In this document: in pieces, positions 1-8,472 of the stretch
Layout: each line of letters starts with the position of its first letter
How positions within the stretch are numbered: position 1 is the first letter of the stretch
From: Rikenellaceae bacterium
Lineage (GTDB): Bacteria > Bacteroidota > Bacteroidia > Bacteroidales > Rikenellaceae
Assembly: GCA_015059685.1 (NCBI GenBank)
Contig: SUZW01000004.1
Span: forward strand, 1 to 64,000
Direction: 5' to 3'
DNA: 64,000 nucleotides
Translations under genes and position numbers: made by a program
The notes under the pieces: model-generated
What the model was told of the DNA's origin: nothing
The model's database searches: none
The model's input: only the letters and a program-made list of their open reading frames with translations

Positions 1-113
1 TCCTGACGAGGCTTCAAACCGAGGGCTGCCAACGACAGCAATACAGCCACGATAACTACCATCACTACCGAGTAGATGATGATATATACATTACTATTTG
101 TATTGAATTTCAT
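1..113 (-). CDS. nqrC: NqrC, Na+-translocating NADH:quinone reductase subunit C (5' part only)
   Basis: Only the first 37 codons are inside the window; the gene runs off the left edge. The protein begins MKFNTNSNVYI and continues into one hydrophobic segment (about residues 10-33), as expected for the single N-terminal membrane anchor of NqrC. In the family the soluble part carries a covalent FMN on a Thr, which is not visible here. It follows nqrB by 13 bases on the same strand, so it belongs to the nqrABC operon. The identification rests on the N-terminus and the gene order. Confidence 0.85.
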   Translation of the reverse strand, partial: MKFNTNSNVYIIIYSVVMVVIVAVLLSLAALGLKPRQ

Positions 114-126
114 AGCCTTACCCTCC

Positions 127-1269
127 TTATTTAACAGTTTTCACACGATTCTTACGGCGGCGGATATTAGCCTCAACCACGAAGTAGTCAACAAGCGGAG
201 CCAACGCATTCATAAAGAGGATTGAGAGCATCATACCCTCCGGATATGCAGGGTTAATCTCTCTAATCATAATTGCGATAGCACCCGTCATAAAGCCTAC
301 GATGTACTTACCGGTCGAAGTCTGTGCCGAAGTTACAGGGTCGGTTGCCATAAAGACAGCACCGAAGGCGAAACCACCAACGAGCAAGTGCATATAAGGC
401 TCAACACCCTGCGAACCCATTGCGCCAACGCCACAGAGGTTGAAGGTATAAGCCATAGCCAAACCACCGACAAATACCGACACCATAGTCTTCCACGACG
501 CTACACCCGAAACGAGCAGGATAGCGGCACCAATCAGGATAGCCAATGTCGAGGTCTCACCGAACGAGCCAGGGATAAAGCCGAGGAACGCATCGAGAGC
601 CGACCACTGCATCTCGCCATTCGAAGCCAACTGCTCCAAAGCGGTAGCACCGGTCTGTGCATCGGTTGCGCCAAACATCTTCCAAGTCGAGTACCAAACG
701 GTCTCACCCGACATCTGCGGAGTGTAGGCGAAGAAGACGAATGCACGAGCCAAAACAGCAGGGTTAAATACATTCATACCCGTTCCACCGAAAATCTCCT
801 TACCGAAGATTACGGCAAATGCGGTACCAAGACCAACCATCCAAAGCGGAGTGCTTACAGGCATTACCAAAGGAATAAGGAGTCCCGAAACGAGGAAACC
901 CTCATTAACCTCGTGGCCACGCCACTGCGCCACGGTAAACTCGATGCCCAAACCAACGATATACGATACGGCAATCATCGGAAGGATACGCACCAAACCG
1001 TAGGCGAATGCCAACCACCCCTCCAAGCCTACCTGCAAACCTGTGTTGTAGCAGCCGAACAAGAGGCAAGGGATAAGTGCGATAACCACGGTAATCATCG
1101 TGCGCTTCATATCGTTGCAGTCACGAATATGTGCGCCATGCTGTGTCGTGGTGTTAGGAACGAACAAGAAGGTCTCGAATGCATCGAAAGTCGAGTGCAG
1201 GAAACCAAGCTTACCACCCTTCGAGAAGGTTGGCTTTACTTTATCTACCAAATTACGAAGCGCCTTCAT
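127..1269 (-). CDS. nqrB: NqrB, Na+-translocating NADH:quinone reductase subunit B
   Basis: Integral membrane subunit of the respiratory sodium pump, which oxidises NADH, reduces quinone and exports Na+. The 380-residue protein has many hydrophobic segments and the family motif TGAT at residues 206-209, whose last Thr is the site that carries covalent FMN in characterised NqrB. Length is slightly below the usual 400-415. The start codon overlaps the nqrA stop in a TAATG junction and is preceded by a purine-rich GGAGGAG, a good ribosome-binding site for this phylum. It lies between nqrA and nqrC in the standard order. Confidence 0.96.
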   Translation of the reverse strand: MKALRNLVDKVKPTFSKGGKLGFLHSTFDAFETFLFVPNTTTQHGAHIRDCNDMKRTMITVVIALIPCLLFGCYNTGLQVGLEGWLAFAYGLVRILPMIAVSYIVGLGIEFTVAQWRGHEVNEGFLVSGLLIPLVMPVSTPLWMVGLGTAFAVIFGKEIFGGTGMNVFNPAVLARAFVFFAYTPQMSGETVWYSTWKMFGATDAQTGATALEQLASNGEMQWSALDAFLGFIPGSFGETSTLAILIGAAILLVSGVASWKTMVSVFVGGLAMAYTFNLCGVGAMGSQGVEPYMHLLVGGFAFGAVFMATDPVTSAQTSTGKYIVGFMTGAIAIMIREINPAYPEGMMLSILFMNALAPLVDYFVVEANIRRRKNRVKTVK

Positions 1270-2609
1270 TACTCCTCCTCCTTCATAATTAAGTTAATAC
1301 CATTACGCAAAATCTGCTGCATCTCGATCTTCGAAGGGCAGACAAACTCGCAGAGTGCCAAATCCTCCTCGACAACCTCGTAGATACCGAGATTTTCCAT
1401 CTTATCCAAGTCGTTTGCGATACAAGCCTTCACGAGGTGTACCGGATAGATATCCATTGGCAAGTACTTCTCGTAGAGGTCATTCATCACGAATGCACGC
1501 TCACCACCATTGAGGTTGGTATCGAGGTTGTACTTACGGCAAGGGAGTAACCACGAAAGGTATGCACGCGATACCGAGAACTTCTTAAATCGTGGCATAG
1601 CCCAACCAAGCAACTCGTAGTTGTCGCCCTCAGGAATTGCGGTAATCTGGTTTGCATTGACACCAAGGAAGCCCTCTTTGCCAACATTGCGGCCTGTCAA
1701 AACATTGCCCGAGATAACACGAGCGTGCTCATTCGAGAGCTTACCACCGAGGATAGACTCAATCGAAGCACCTGCAACTACACGGTAGTACTTTGGCTCT
1801 GCCACGCACGAACCTGCAACTGCAACAACACGACTCATATCGACCTTTCCTGTGAGGAAGAAGCGACCGAGAATTGCAACATCCTGAATGTTCAGAGTCC
1901 AGACCTTCTCGCCCTTGTTGATTGGGTCGATGTGGTGGATCTGAACACCTACATTGCCCGCAGGGTGTTTACCCTTGAATGCGTGGAGCTCTACGCCATC
2001 AATCTGTGGTTTCTGGCCACAAGCATCATACGAAAGGTGTACCTTGCCATCGGTCAAACGACGCAACAGGTCAAAACCCTTCTGCAATGGCTGCTGCTGG
2101 TCGGCAAGAGCAAAGCCGTAGTCGATAGCAAGAGGTGCGCTATCGAATGCCGACACGAAGATAGCCTTTGGCTTATCGCTTGGCGAAGCAACAATGCCAT
2201 AAGGACGCTGGGTAAACATCGTCCACAAACCGGTTTCGAGCAAGAGTTCGATAATCTGCTCACGAGATGCCTTCGAGAGGTCGAGCGAAGAGAATGGCTT
2301 ATAAGCAATCTCCTTGTCGGCAGCGACAACAACAGAGAGGATCTTACGCTTCTCACCACGATTGACAGCTGCAACAGTACCGCTGACAGGTGATGTGAAG
2401 AGAATTTCAGGTCGCTTCTTATCGAAGAAGAGTGGCGAACCTGCCTCTACCGTGTCACCAACCTTAACAAGCATCTTTGGGGTAATGCCCTCGAAATCGA
2501 GTGGCGAAACTGCGTACTCCGCAGCCATTGGGGCATCAACGATTGTTTTTGCCGCCTCTCCCTGCAAGCGAATATCCAAACCTTTGCAAAGTTTAATGAT
2601 TTTCGACAT
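1269..2609 (-). CDS. nqrA: NqrA, Na+-translocating NADH:quinone reductase subunit A
   Basis: Cytoplasmic, cofactor-poor subunit of the Na+-NQR complex; in characterised systems it contributes to quinone binding. The 446-residue protein starts MSKIIKLCKGLDI, matching the conserved family start, and has the expected length. It is the first gene of the nqrABC... operon and ends in a one-base overlap with nqrB. About 240 bases lie upstream before the next gene; they hold a near-consensus -7 box (TATCTTCG on the minus strand, 2709-2716) and a palindrome that would fall in the leader RNA. Confidence 0.96.
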   Translation of the reverse strand: MSKIIKLCKGLDIRLQGEAAKTIVDAPMAAEYAVSPLDFEGITPKMLVKVGDTVEAGSPLFFDKKRPEILFTSPVSGTVAAVNRGEKRKILSVVVAADKEIAYKPFSSLDLSKASREQIIELLLETGLWTMFTQRPYGIVASPSDKPKAIFVSAFDSAPLAIDYGFALADQQQPLQKGFDLLRRLTDGKVHLSYDACGQKPQIDGVELHAFKGKHPAGNVGVQIHHIDPINKGEKVWTLNIQDVAILGRFFLTGKVDMSRVVAVAGSCVAEPKYYRVVAGASIESILGGKLSNEHARVISGNVLTGRNVGKEGFLGVNANQITAIPEGDNYELLGWAMPRFKKFSVSRAYLSWLLPCRKYNLDTNLNGGERAFVMNDLYEKYLPMDIYPVHLVKACIANDLDKMENLGIYEVVEEDLALCEFVCPSKIEMQQILRNGINLIMKEEE

Positions 2610-2671
2610 GTTTTTTTTGAGTTTTGTTAAGTGAATAAATTATTTGTTTTTGTGTTTCGGAAAAATCGTTA

Positions 2672-2686
2672 ATTCCCTTTGGGAAT
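2672..2686 (-). promoter_or_regulatory. Palindrome in the nqrA leader region
   Basis: The perfect inverted repeat ATTCCC-TTT-GGGAAT lies between the likely nqrA promoter (-7-like TATCTTCG at 2709-2716, minus strand) and the nqrA start at 2609. It could be an operator or a short leader hairpin. Position and symmetry are seen directly; function is a guess. Confidence 0.4.
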
Positions 2687-2789
2687 AAAAGTCCCTAAAA
2701 ATTGCCTGCGAAGATACAAATTTTTCGTGAGATTATACCCTTTTTCTGTTATTATTTTCACAATATAGGCAAATTTCCATTATTCTTCA

Positions 2790-2827
2790 CAAAAACAGAT
2801 AGGCAGACCGCTTCTACAGTCTGCCTA
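2790..2827 (-). terminator. Rho-independent terminator after the PNGase F-like gene
   Basis: Arms 2800-2808 and 2819-2827 form a perfect 9-bp stem (TAGGCAGAC / GTCTGCCTA) with a 10-base loop. Read on the minus strand it is followed by a T-rich stretch, 26 bases after the stop of the upstream gene at 2853. Confidence 0.75.
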
Positions 2828-2852
2828 CCCCACTATTTTAGTCGTTTGTTTT

Positions 2853-3992
2853 CTACTTATCGAAACCGAATAGGAAGACCTCGACGATATACTGCGCCAC
2901 ACCCTCGGCATTTGTTTGCGACATCTTCGACTCGAACTTCTCCAAGTCGAGGTCAATAGTCATCGTGCCATAGCCCTCCTTTGGAGCATCGATCGACCAA
3001 TATTGAACATTTATAGGGTTTCCGGGCGCCCAATTTGCTCGGTCGTAACGATATGTTCCCGCCTGATAGTAGTTGTCTGCATTGGAGTAGAAAATGTGTC
3101 CTACACTCTCTTGCAAATTGCCGTTTATGACAAATTTATAGAAATTTTCATCAAATTCGGCAGCATTTTTGGTTATGTAGTTATCCCTCTCAACAAATGT
3201 ACCCCTATCGTGTCCGTGACCAGTTATTGCCACACGCATTTCGAGCGATTTTACACTCTCGGGCACCTCGATAGTACGCAAGCCGAGGCGTGCATCGTCC
3301 TCAATATCGTGACCAGCAACACCATAAGACCAACCTCGATAGCCCGAATTGCCGTCACGACTCGAATCGTACAATTTATGCACGAAGACCGTGTTGCGGG
3401 AGGGTTTTCCGCTATAATAGTGAAGGGTTACAGTAAGCGTATGCGCACGCTTATCCGTAGCGTCCCAACCACCGTAGTAGAGGTAAAAGTTTGTTTCGCC
3501 CTGCAACATTGGTAGATACTCGGTAACATCGAGCCAGAAAGTCTTGCTCCACGAACTATTAAAAGAGTTTCCATAAGGCGTTATAGCACGAGCAATTTCG
3601 TAACGCTCGCCACTCTTATCCTCGACAAAAAGCATCGTCGTATTATCCCATTCGCCAGGGCGATTACCCCAAGCACCCATTCTATACTCGAGCAGGACTC
3701 TGTCATACGAAGCCACATCGTCGGGAAGCTGCATCGTAAAACACATATCTGTAGACTCTCCCCAACCGAAAAACGAGAGGCGATGTGTCTCCGAAGCTAC
3801 ACTCACATCAGCTGCACGCGATTCGGGATTCTCGAAATAGAACGGCAGACGCTCTATCGCAGATACTGCGTTATATGGGTCGTACAACTTCTCGCCTTGA
3901 TTATCTTGGCTACATCCACACAGCAACAACGCCAGCCAAGCAATAGCAAGCATAAAATTTTGTCTACCAATAATGTTCATAATTATTTTCAT
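2853..3992 (-). CDS. PNGase F-like peptide-N-glycosidase lipoprotein
   Basis: Probable secreted lipoprotein (lipobox LLLCGC, Cys27) of the PNGase F family, which cleaves N-glycans from asparagine of glycoproteins. Two family blocks are recognisable from memory of the Elizabethkingia enzyme: GEWD (113-116) followed by YEIARAITPYG, matching its DEWD...YEIGRFITPYW block and retaining the catalytic Asp60 equivalent as Asp116; and AAEF (277-280), retaining the Glu206 equivalent as Glu279. DRANWAPG (317-324) matches DRAGWCPG. The Glu118 equivalent appears to be Gly174 (YYGGW for YTETW). The gene is monocistronic, with its own promoter and terminator. A start at Met5 (3980) is possible because the -7 box lies very close to the first Met. 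The family call is strong; activity and exact specificity are open. Confidence 0.82.
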   Translation of the reverse strand: MKIIMNIIGRQNFMLAIAWLALLLCGCSQDNQGEKLYDPYNAVSAIERLPFYFENPESRAADVSVASETHRLSFFGWGESTDMCFTMQLPDDVASYDRVLLEYRMGAWGNRPGEWDNTTMLFVEDKSGERYEIARAITPYGNSFNSSWSKTFWLDVTEYLPMLQGETNFYLYYGGWDATDKRAHTLTVTLHYYSGKPSRNTVFVHKLYDSSRDGNSGYRGWSYGVAGHDIEDDARLGLRTIEVPESVKSLEMRVAITGHGHDRGTFVERDNYITKNAAEFDENFYKFVINGNLQESVGHIFYSNADNYYQAGTYRYDRANWAPGNPINVQYWSIDAPKEGYGTMTIDLDLEKFESKMSQTNAEGVAQYIVEVFLFGFDK

Positions 3993-4004
3993 CTATTTCC
4001 GTTG

Positions 4005-4036
4005 CGAAGTTATAAATTTTTCACAATTCTTGCAAA
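4005..4036 (-). promoter_or_regulatory. Promoter of the PNGase F-like gene
   Basis: On the minus strand TTTG (4033-4036) and TAACTTCG (4005-4012) are separated by 20 bases, a one-mismatch fit to the Bacteroidetes -33/-7 promoter. Transcription would start only a few bases before the annotated ATG, which makes the second Met (3980) a credible start. Confidence 0.5.
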
Positions 4037-4043
4037 AAATCAC

Positions 4044-4051
4044 TACCTTTA
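4044..4051 (+). promoter_or_regulatory. -7 box of the TatD-like gene
   Basis: TACCTTTA matches TAnnTTTG except for the last base and sits nine bases before the ATG at 4060. It lies about 30 bases from the divergent PNGase F promoter. Confidence 0.45.
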
Positions 4052-4059
4052 CACTTGCA

Positions 4060-4635
4060 ATGATTGTAGATATACATACGCACAACACGCAGACTCGGGC
4101 GCAAACCATTGACACTGTGGGTATTCACCCATGGCACGCAACCGATAGCGACATCTCTGCTATCGAGTTTGCAGCCGTCGCAGCCGATGCCATCGGAGAG
4201 ATTGGTTTGGACTTTGCGTGCGATGCTCCGCACGAGGTGCAGATAGCAATTTTTCGGGCGCAGTTAGCCATTGCCGAGAGGCTCGAAAAGCCCGTTGTTC
4301 TACACTGCGTCAAGGCCTTCGAGGAGGTGATGCGTATCTTGCGAAATTATAGTTTGAAGGCGGTGATTTTTCACGGCTTCATCGGCTCAAAGGAGCAGGC
4401 GCAGCGAGCTGTGGCACAAGGGCATTACCTCTCATTCGGAGAGCGCACATTTCGCTCCCCGAAAACCATCGAAGCCCTGCGCTCCACCCCGCTATCGCAC
4501 CTCTTTGTCGAGAGTGACGAGAGCACAACCCCAATCGAGAAAATATACGAAGATATCGCCACTCTGCAAGGTGTCCCGAGCGAGCAACTCATCGAGCGTG
4601 TGAAGGATAATTTTTACTCAATTTTCAACTTTTAA
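4060..4635 (+). CDS. TatD-family metal-dependent hydrolase
   Basis: Probable metal-dependent DNase or amidohydrolase-fold phosphoesterase of the TatD family. Starting at ATG 4060 gives a 191-residue protein beginning MIVDIHTH, with the metal-ligand HxH at the extreme N-terminus, then GEIGLD, LHCVKAFEE, FHGFIGS and FVESDE, all in family order. It is shorter than typical TatD (about 260 residues). A longer reading from 3973 has no family support in its extra residues and would begin upstream of the promoter. Its stop codon lies inside a TTTTAACT repeat tract. TcdA follows 51 bases downstream. Confidence 0.85.
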   Translation: MIVDIHTHNTQTRAQTIDTVGIHPWHATDSDISAIEFAAVAADAIGEIGLDFACDAPHEVQIAIFRAQLAIAERLEKPVVLHCVKAFEEVMRILRNYSLKAVIFHGFIGSKEQAQRAVAQGHYLSFGERTFRSPKTIEALRSTPLSHLFVESDESTTPIEKIYEDIATLQGVPSEQLIERVKDNFYSIFNF

Positions 4636-4652
4636 CTTTTAACTTTTAACTA
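4624..4652 (+). repeat. TTTTAACT short tandem repeat
   Basis: Imperfect tandem copies of TTTTAACT/TTTTCAACT. The stop codon of the TatD-like gene (4633-4635) is contributed by the tract. Confidence 0.6.
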
Positions 4653-4659
4653 AATTCGC

Positions 4660-4667
4660 TACCTTTG
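4660..4667 (+). promoter_or_regulatory. -7 box of tcdA
   Basis: TACCTTTG is an exact TAnnTTTG match, 20 bases before the tcdA ATG. No clear TTTG -33 element is visible because the upstream bases are the TTTTAACT repeat. Confidence 0.55.
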
Positions 4668-4686
4668 TGTCAAAGGTGGTAAATTT

Positions 4687-5406
4687 ATGTGGTTAGAGAG
4701 AAGTAAATTACTCTTTGGCGAGGAGCGATTAGGGCATTTGCAGAGAGCAAATGTGCTGGTCGTGGGCCTTGGTGGCGTAGGTGCTTACGCTGCCGAGATG
4801 TTGGTGCGCAGCGGCATCGGCAAGATGACCATTGCCGACTCGGATGTGGTTGGCGAGAGCAACATCAACCGCCAACTCATTGCCCTCCACTCCACCATTG
4901 GTCGCCCAAAGAGCGAGGTGCTGGCCGAGCGTCTGCTCGACATCAACCCTGCACTCGATTTGAGGGTTGTGAACGACTACATAAAAGACGAAAAAACCGA
5001 TCTTCTGCTCGATAGTGAACGCTTTGATTATGTGGTAGATGCGATAGACACCTTATCGCCAAAGCTCGCACTGATAAAGGGCTGTATCGACCGTGGCTAC
5101 CCCGTAGTGAGTTCGATGGGAGCAGGGGCAAAATTGGACCCCACAAAGGTCGAGGTTGCCGACATCTCGAAGACGCACCACTGCCCTTTGGCGCACATGT
5201 TGCGTAAGCGACTCCACAAGATAGGTATCCGCAAAGGTTTTAAGGCGGTATTCTCTGCCGAGCCACCCGTTGAGGGGGCGATGGTGCTGTGCGAGGAGCA
5301 AAACCACAAGTCGCAGGTCGGCACGGTGTCGTATATGCCGGCAACTTTTGGTATTGCGTGCGCCTCGGTGGTTGTGAGAGAACTCACAACCACAATTGAC
5401 AATTGA
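4687..5406 (+). CDS. tcdA: TcdA, tRNA threonylcarbamoyladenosine dehydratase
   Basis: ThiF/E1-like, ATP-dependent enzyme that cyclises t6A37 to ct6A on ANN-decoding tRNAs. The 239-residue protein has the Rossmann motif GLGGVGAYAAEMLVRSGIG, then ADSDVVGESNINRQL (acidic adenylate-binding region with the E1-family Asn-Arg-Gln), VDAIDT, and the TcdA-specific DISKTHHCPLAHMLRKRL. Length fits the family, which usually runs 240-270. The last residues TIDN and the stop codon come from an AATTGACAATT repeat that spans the gene end. Confidence 0.93.
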   Translation: MWLERSKLLFGEERLGHLQRANVLVVGLGGVGAYAAEMLVRSGIGKMTIADSDVVGESNINRQLIALHSTIGRPKSEVLAERLLDINPALDLRVVNDYIKDEKTDLLLDSERFDYVVDAIDTLSPKLALIKGCIDRGYPVVSSMGAGAKLDPTKVEVADISKTHHCPLAHMLRKRLHKIGIRKGFKAVFSAEPPVEGAMVLCEEQNHKSQVGTVSYMPATFGIACASVVVRELTTTIDN

Positions 5407-5427
5407 CAGTTGATAATTGACAATTAT
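5394..5427 (+). repeat. AATTGACAATT repeat tract
   Basis: Three to four degenerate copies of AATTGACA/GTTGATAATT between tcdA and the dehydrogenase. The unit AATTG-A-CAATT is itself palindromic. Related tracts occur at 27514-27550 and 34129-34163. It supplies the last codons and stop of tcdA. Confidence 0.7.
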
Positions 5428-6363
5428 ATGGTAAAAATAGCATTTCTTGACGAGTATTCACTCGGTGATATGGACTTAACGCCCATTAAGGAGTTGGGTG
5501 AGTATGTTGGTTACGACCGCACCTCCAAGGAGCAGGTTTTGGAGCATTGCAAGGGTGCCGAAGTTGTGATATGCAACAAAACGGTACTGCGTGCCGAGAC
5601 GCTTCGTGCGCTACCCGACCTGCGCTTTGTCGCCATTGCCGCAACGGGTATGAACAATGTAGATTTGGACACGGCAGCCGAATTGGGCATAGGTGTCAAA
5701 AATGTTGCAGGTTACTCAACTCACTCGGTGGCGGAGGCGACCATGAACTTCGCCCTTTCGCTCTTCAAAAACACAAAATATTTCGACGACTATTTCAAAA
5801 ATGGGGCATACGCTGCAACCGATGATATCTTCCACTTTGGTCGCCCCGTGCGCCAACTCCGTGGCTCGAAATGGGGCGTTATCGGAATGGGTGCGATAGG
5901 TCGTGAGGTTGCTCGACTTGCAACAGCCTTTGGTTGTGAGGTGGCCTACACCTCCACCTCGGGCGCAGTACGCAAGGAGGAGTATCCGCAGATGGCACTC
6001 GAAGAGTTGCTCGGCTGGGCCGATGTCGTCTCAATTCACTGCCCGCTTACCCCCGCAACAAAGGGGTTGATTGGCGAGAAGGAGTTGCAAAAGATGAAGT
6101 CGAACGCCATAATCATAAATGTTGCCCGAGGTGGCATAATCGACGAGGCGGCACTTGCCAAGGCGTTGAACGACAAAGTGATAGCGGGTGCAGGACTCGA
6201 TGTATTCTCGCGCGAGCCTCTCCACGCTTCGCCACTCTACGGCCTCACAGACAAATATTCACTCGTCGCATCGCCACACACAGCATGGGCAGCCGATGTT
6301 GCCCGCAAAGTCCTAATCGAGCGCATTGCCGAGAATATCAAGGAGTATCTTGACAACAAGTAA
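5428..6363 (+). CDS. D-2-hydroxyacid dehydrogenase (NAD-dependent)
   Basis: Oxidoreductase that interconverts a 2-hydroxyacid and a 2-oxoacid using NAD(P)H; the substrate cannot be read from sequence. The 311-residue protein from ATG 5428 starts MVKIAFLDEYS. It has the Rossmann motif GVIGMGAIGRE, the catalytic Arg in NVARGGIIDE, the catalytic Glu in DVFSREPL and the catalytic His in SPHTAWA, in the order of the SerA/LdhA/glycerate dehydrogenase superfamily. The upstream in-frame ATG at 5410 would only add residues encoded by the AATTGACAATT repeat, so I reject it. It probably shares a transcript with tcdA, 21 bases upstream. Confidence 0.92.
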   Translation: MVKIAFLDEYSLGDMDLTPIKELGEYVGYDRTSKEQVLEHCKGAEVVICNKTVLRAETLRALPDLRFVAIAATGMNNVDLDTAAELGIGVKNVAGYSTHSVAEATMNFALSLFKNTKYFDDYFKNGAYAATDDIFHFGRPVRQLRGSKWGVIGMGAIGREVARLATAFGCEVAYTSTSGAVRKEEYPQMALEELLGWADVVSIHCPLTPATKGLIGEKELQKMKSNAIIINVARGGIIDEAALAKALNDKVIAGAGLDVFSREPLHASPLYGLTDKYSLVASPHTAWAADVARKVLIERIAENIKEYLDNK

Positions 6364-6386
6364 GTTCGCACTCTGTAATATAGCGC

Positions 6387-6418
6387 AGGGGGATGGTATC
6401 TCAAAACACCATCCCCCT
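6387..6418. terminator. Bidirectional terminator
   Basis: A perfect 11-bp stem, AGGGGGATGGT (6387-6397) / ACCATCCCCCT (6408-6418), with a 10-base loop sits between the convergent dehydrogenase and GH97 genes. Flanking T-tracts are weak (TATTCTATTT on the plus side). Confidence 0.8.
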
Positions 6419-6441
6419 ATTCTATTTAGCCAAAAGGTCTT

Positions 6442-8454
6442 TTATCGCTTCGTTATCTTCATAACATAACCGCCACCCGGTGCAAGCGATATGGAGATAT
6501 GGCGATTGGCTGGTATATCGATATGCTCATGCACATAGTCCTCGGCCTGTTGATGTGCATTAGCGCCATCACGGAACACCTCGGCCCTATAGTCGCCCTC
6601 GCCCAACACCTTCGATAAATCGAGCGTCAAGGTGCGAGGCTCCCACGAGGTAACAGCACCAACATACCAACTCTCGCCCTTACGACGAGCCATAGCAACA
6701 TACTCGCCAATCTTGCCATCGAGAGGCACCGTCTGCTCCCATACTACAGGGAACGAAGCGATAAAGTCGGTACACTCCTGCTCATCACGGTAGTTCGATG
6801 GCGAGTCGCACATCATCGACAACGGCGATACAAAAATGGTATAGAGTGCCATCTGATGCACTCGTGTGCCTTGGCTCATAGGCGCAGCACTGATTGCACG
6901 GAAATTCTTTTTGTTAGCGTTGCGCATTGCACCCTGCGTGTAGTCTATAGGACCGGCAACCATACGCAGATATGGCAATATCACATCGTTGCGTGGCATG
7001 TCCGTACTCTCGCCATAACGGCCAAACTTCATAGTTTCCAATCCCATAACGCCTTCGAAATTCAAGACATTGGGATATGTACGGTTCAAGCCTGCGGGTT
7101 TGGTACAGCCGTGGTAATCTATAACCAACTTATGGCGCGCAGCAATCTCGGCAGTCTTGTACATATAGTCAATCATATCGGCATCGTCACGATCGAGAAA
7201 GTCAATCTTGAAGCCCTTGATACCCATCTTGCTGTAATGCTCACAGATACGCTCTGCATCGTTGCACAGCGCATTATAGCCCGCCCAGAGAATAACACCC
7301 ACGCCCTTGCTGCGGCCATGCTCCACAATAGCAGCCAGGTCTATATTGGGCACAATATCCATCAAATCGTTCTTATAGCGTGTGGCCCAGCCCTCGTCGA
7401 GGATAATATACTCAATACCATTATCGGCGGCGAAGTTGATATACTCCTTGTAGGTAGCCGTATTTATTCCGGCCTCGAAGTCCACACCTCGAAGTCCCCA
7501 ATGGTTCCACCACTCCCAGGCGACCTTACCGGGGCGTATCCACGATATATCGGATAGGCGTGACGGCTCGGCAAGACGATAGACCATATCGTTGTTGAGC
7601 AGTTCGTAGTCGTTCTGTGCCACAATGGCTATACGCCAAGGGAGCTTGCTCACGCCCTCGCACTCGGCAATATATGGATGACGCTCATGCACAATACCTT
7701 GCAACTTGTTATATCCGCCCTGTTTGACAACCTTCGGCAGTGGCGCAGCTATACCCTTCAACGAGTTTGAGCCATCGGGATTATAGACGAATGTACCGGG
7801 ATAGTGTTGCACATTACTCTCTGCGATGCAAACCTTCACGCTACCCGTATCGACAACAACAGGGGTAAAGGCATAAGAGTCGGACTTAACCTCCGGCAGA
7901 GTAACATGATGGTACATATTCTCGAAAGAGGTAACAAACGGATCGTGTTTGTCCGAAATTTTAGCATAATTGACGAGGTTTGCATAGGCAATCCAGGTCT
8001 TGTGAGGCGCACCAAAGTTGTACTCCACGACCTCACGCTCAACCTTAAACGGCTCCTTACGCTGGGTAATAAAGCGGTAGGCAGCACCCTCATCATAAGC
8101 ACGAAATTCGACCGTTACGCCACCACGCAAATCGAGCGACAGAGCGTTATAGTGGTCGCAAACCTCGCTCTTGAAGTATAGTGGCGAGGCAATCTTCTCA
8201 TTCACGCTGCGTCGGTGCACCTTCAACACTCGGCACTGCTCGCCAAGCACTGTACCATCTGTAAGGTGCAATGCCAAAGCAGAGGGTTGCAACACCTGTT
8301 CTCCATCGTAATGCAGAGCATAGGTCAGCTGTTCGCCCGCCTGCACATCGACCGACAGACGACCATCGGGCGAAAGCAATGTGTAACTCTTCGTTGCCGC
8401 CATAGATGCTACACACAAAACAGCAGCACAAATAGTAAGGATAAATCGTTTCAT
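6442..8454 (-). CDS. GH97 glycoside hydrolase, probable retaining alpha-galactosidase
   Basis: Secreted or periplasmic alpha-glycosidase: a signal peptide (residues 1-20), an N-terminal beta-sandwich, a TIM barrel and a C-terminal beta-domain, 670 residues as usual for GH97. Within the barrel, FKIDFLDRDD places an Asp at 418 and NFEGVMG a Glu at 467. This Asp corresponds to the nucleophile of the retaining, alpha-galactosidase-like GH97 branch, which inverting SusB-type enzymes lack. WEWWNHWG (313-320) and DEGWATRY are also typical. The family is secure; the retaining mechanism and galactoside preference are inferred from these residues. The gene follows lysA by only 18 bases and is probably co-transcribed, which is not a Sus-type context. 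Confidence 0.92.
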   Translation of the reverse strand: MKRFILTICAAVLCVASMAATKSYTLLSPDGRLSVDVQAGEQLTYALHYDGEQVLQPSALALHLTDGTVLGEQCRVLKVHRRSVNEKIASPLYFKSEVCDHYNALSLDLRGGVTVEFRAYDEGAAYRFITQRKEPFKVEREVVEYNFGAPHKTWIAYANLVNYAKISDKHDPFVTSFENMYHHVTLPEVKSDSYAFTPVVVDTGSVKVCIAESNVQHYPGTFVYNPDGSNSLKGIAAPLPKVVKQGGYNKLQGIVHERHPYIAECEGVSKLPWRIAIVAQNDYELLNNDMVYRLAEPSRLSDISWIRPGKVAWEWWNHWGLRGVDFEAGINTATYKEYINFAADNGIEYIILDEGWATRYKNDLMDIVPNIDLAAIVEHGRSKGVGVILWAGYNALCNDAERICEHYSKMGIKGFKIDFLDRDDADMIDYMYKTAEIAARHKLVIDYHGCTKPAGLNRTYPNVLNFEGVMGLETMKFGRYGESTDMPRNDVILPYLRMVAGPIDYTQGAMRNANKKNFRAISAAPMSQGTRVHQMALYTIFVSPLSMMCDSPSNYRDEQECTDFIASFPVVWEQTVPLDGKIGEYVAMARRKGESWYVGAVTSWEPRTLTLDLSKVLGEGDYRAEVFRDGANAHQQAEDYVHEHIDIPANRHISISLAPGGGYVMKITKR

Positions 8455-8472
8455 AGTGGTTGAGGGTTAATT

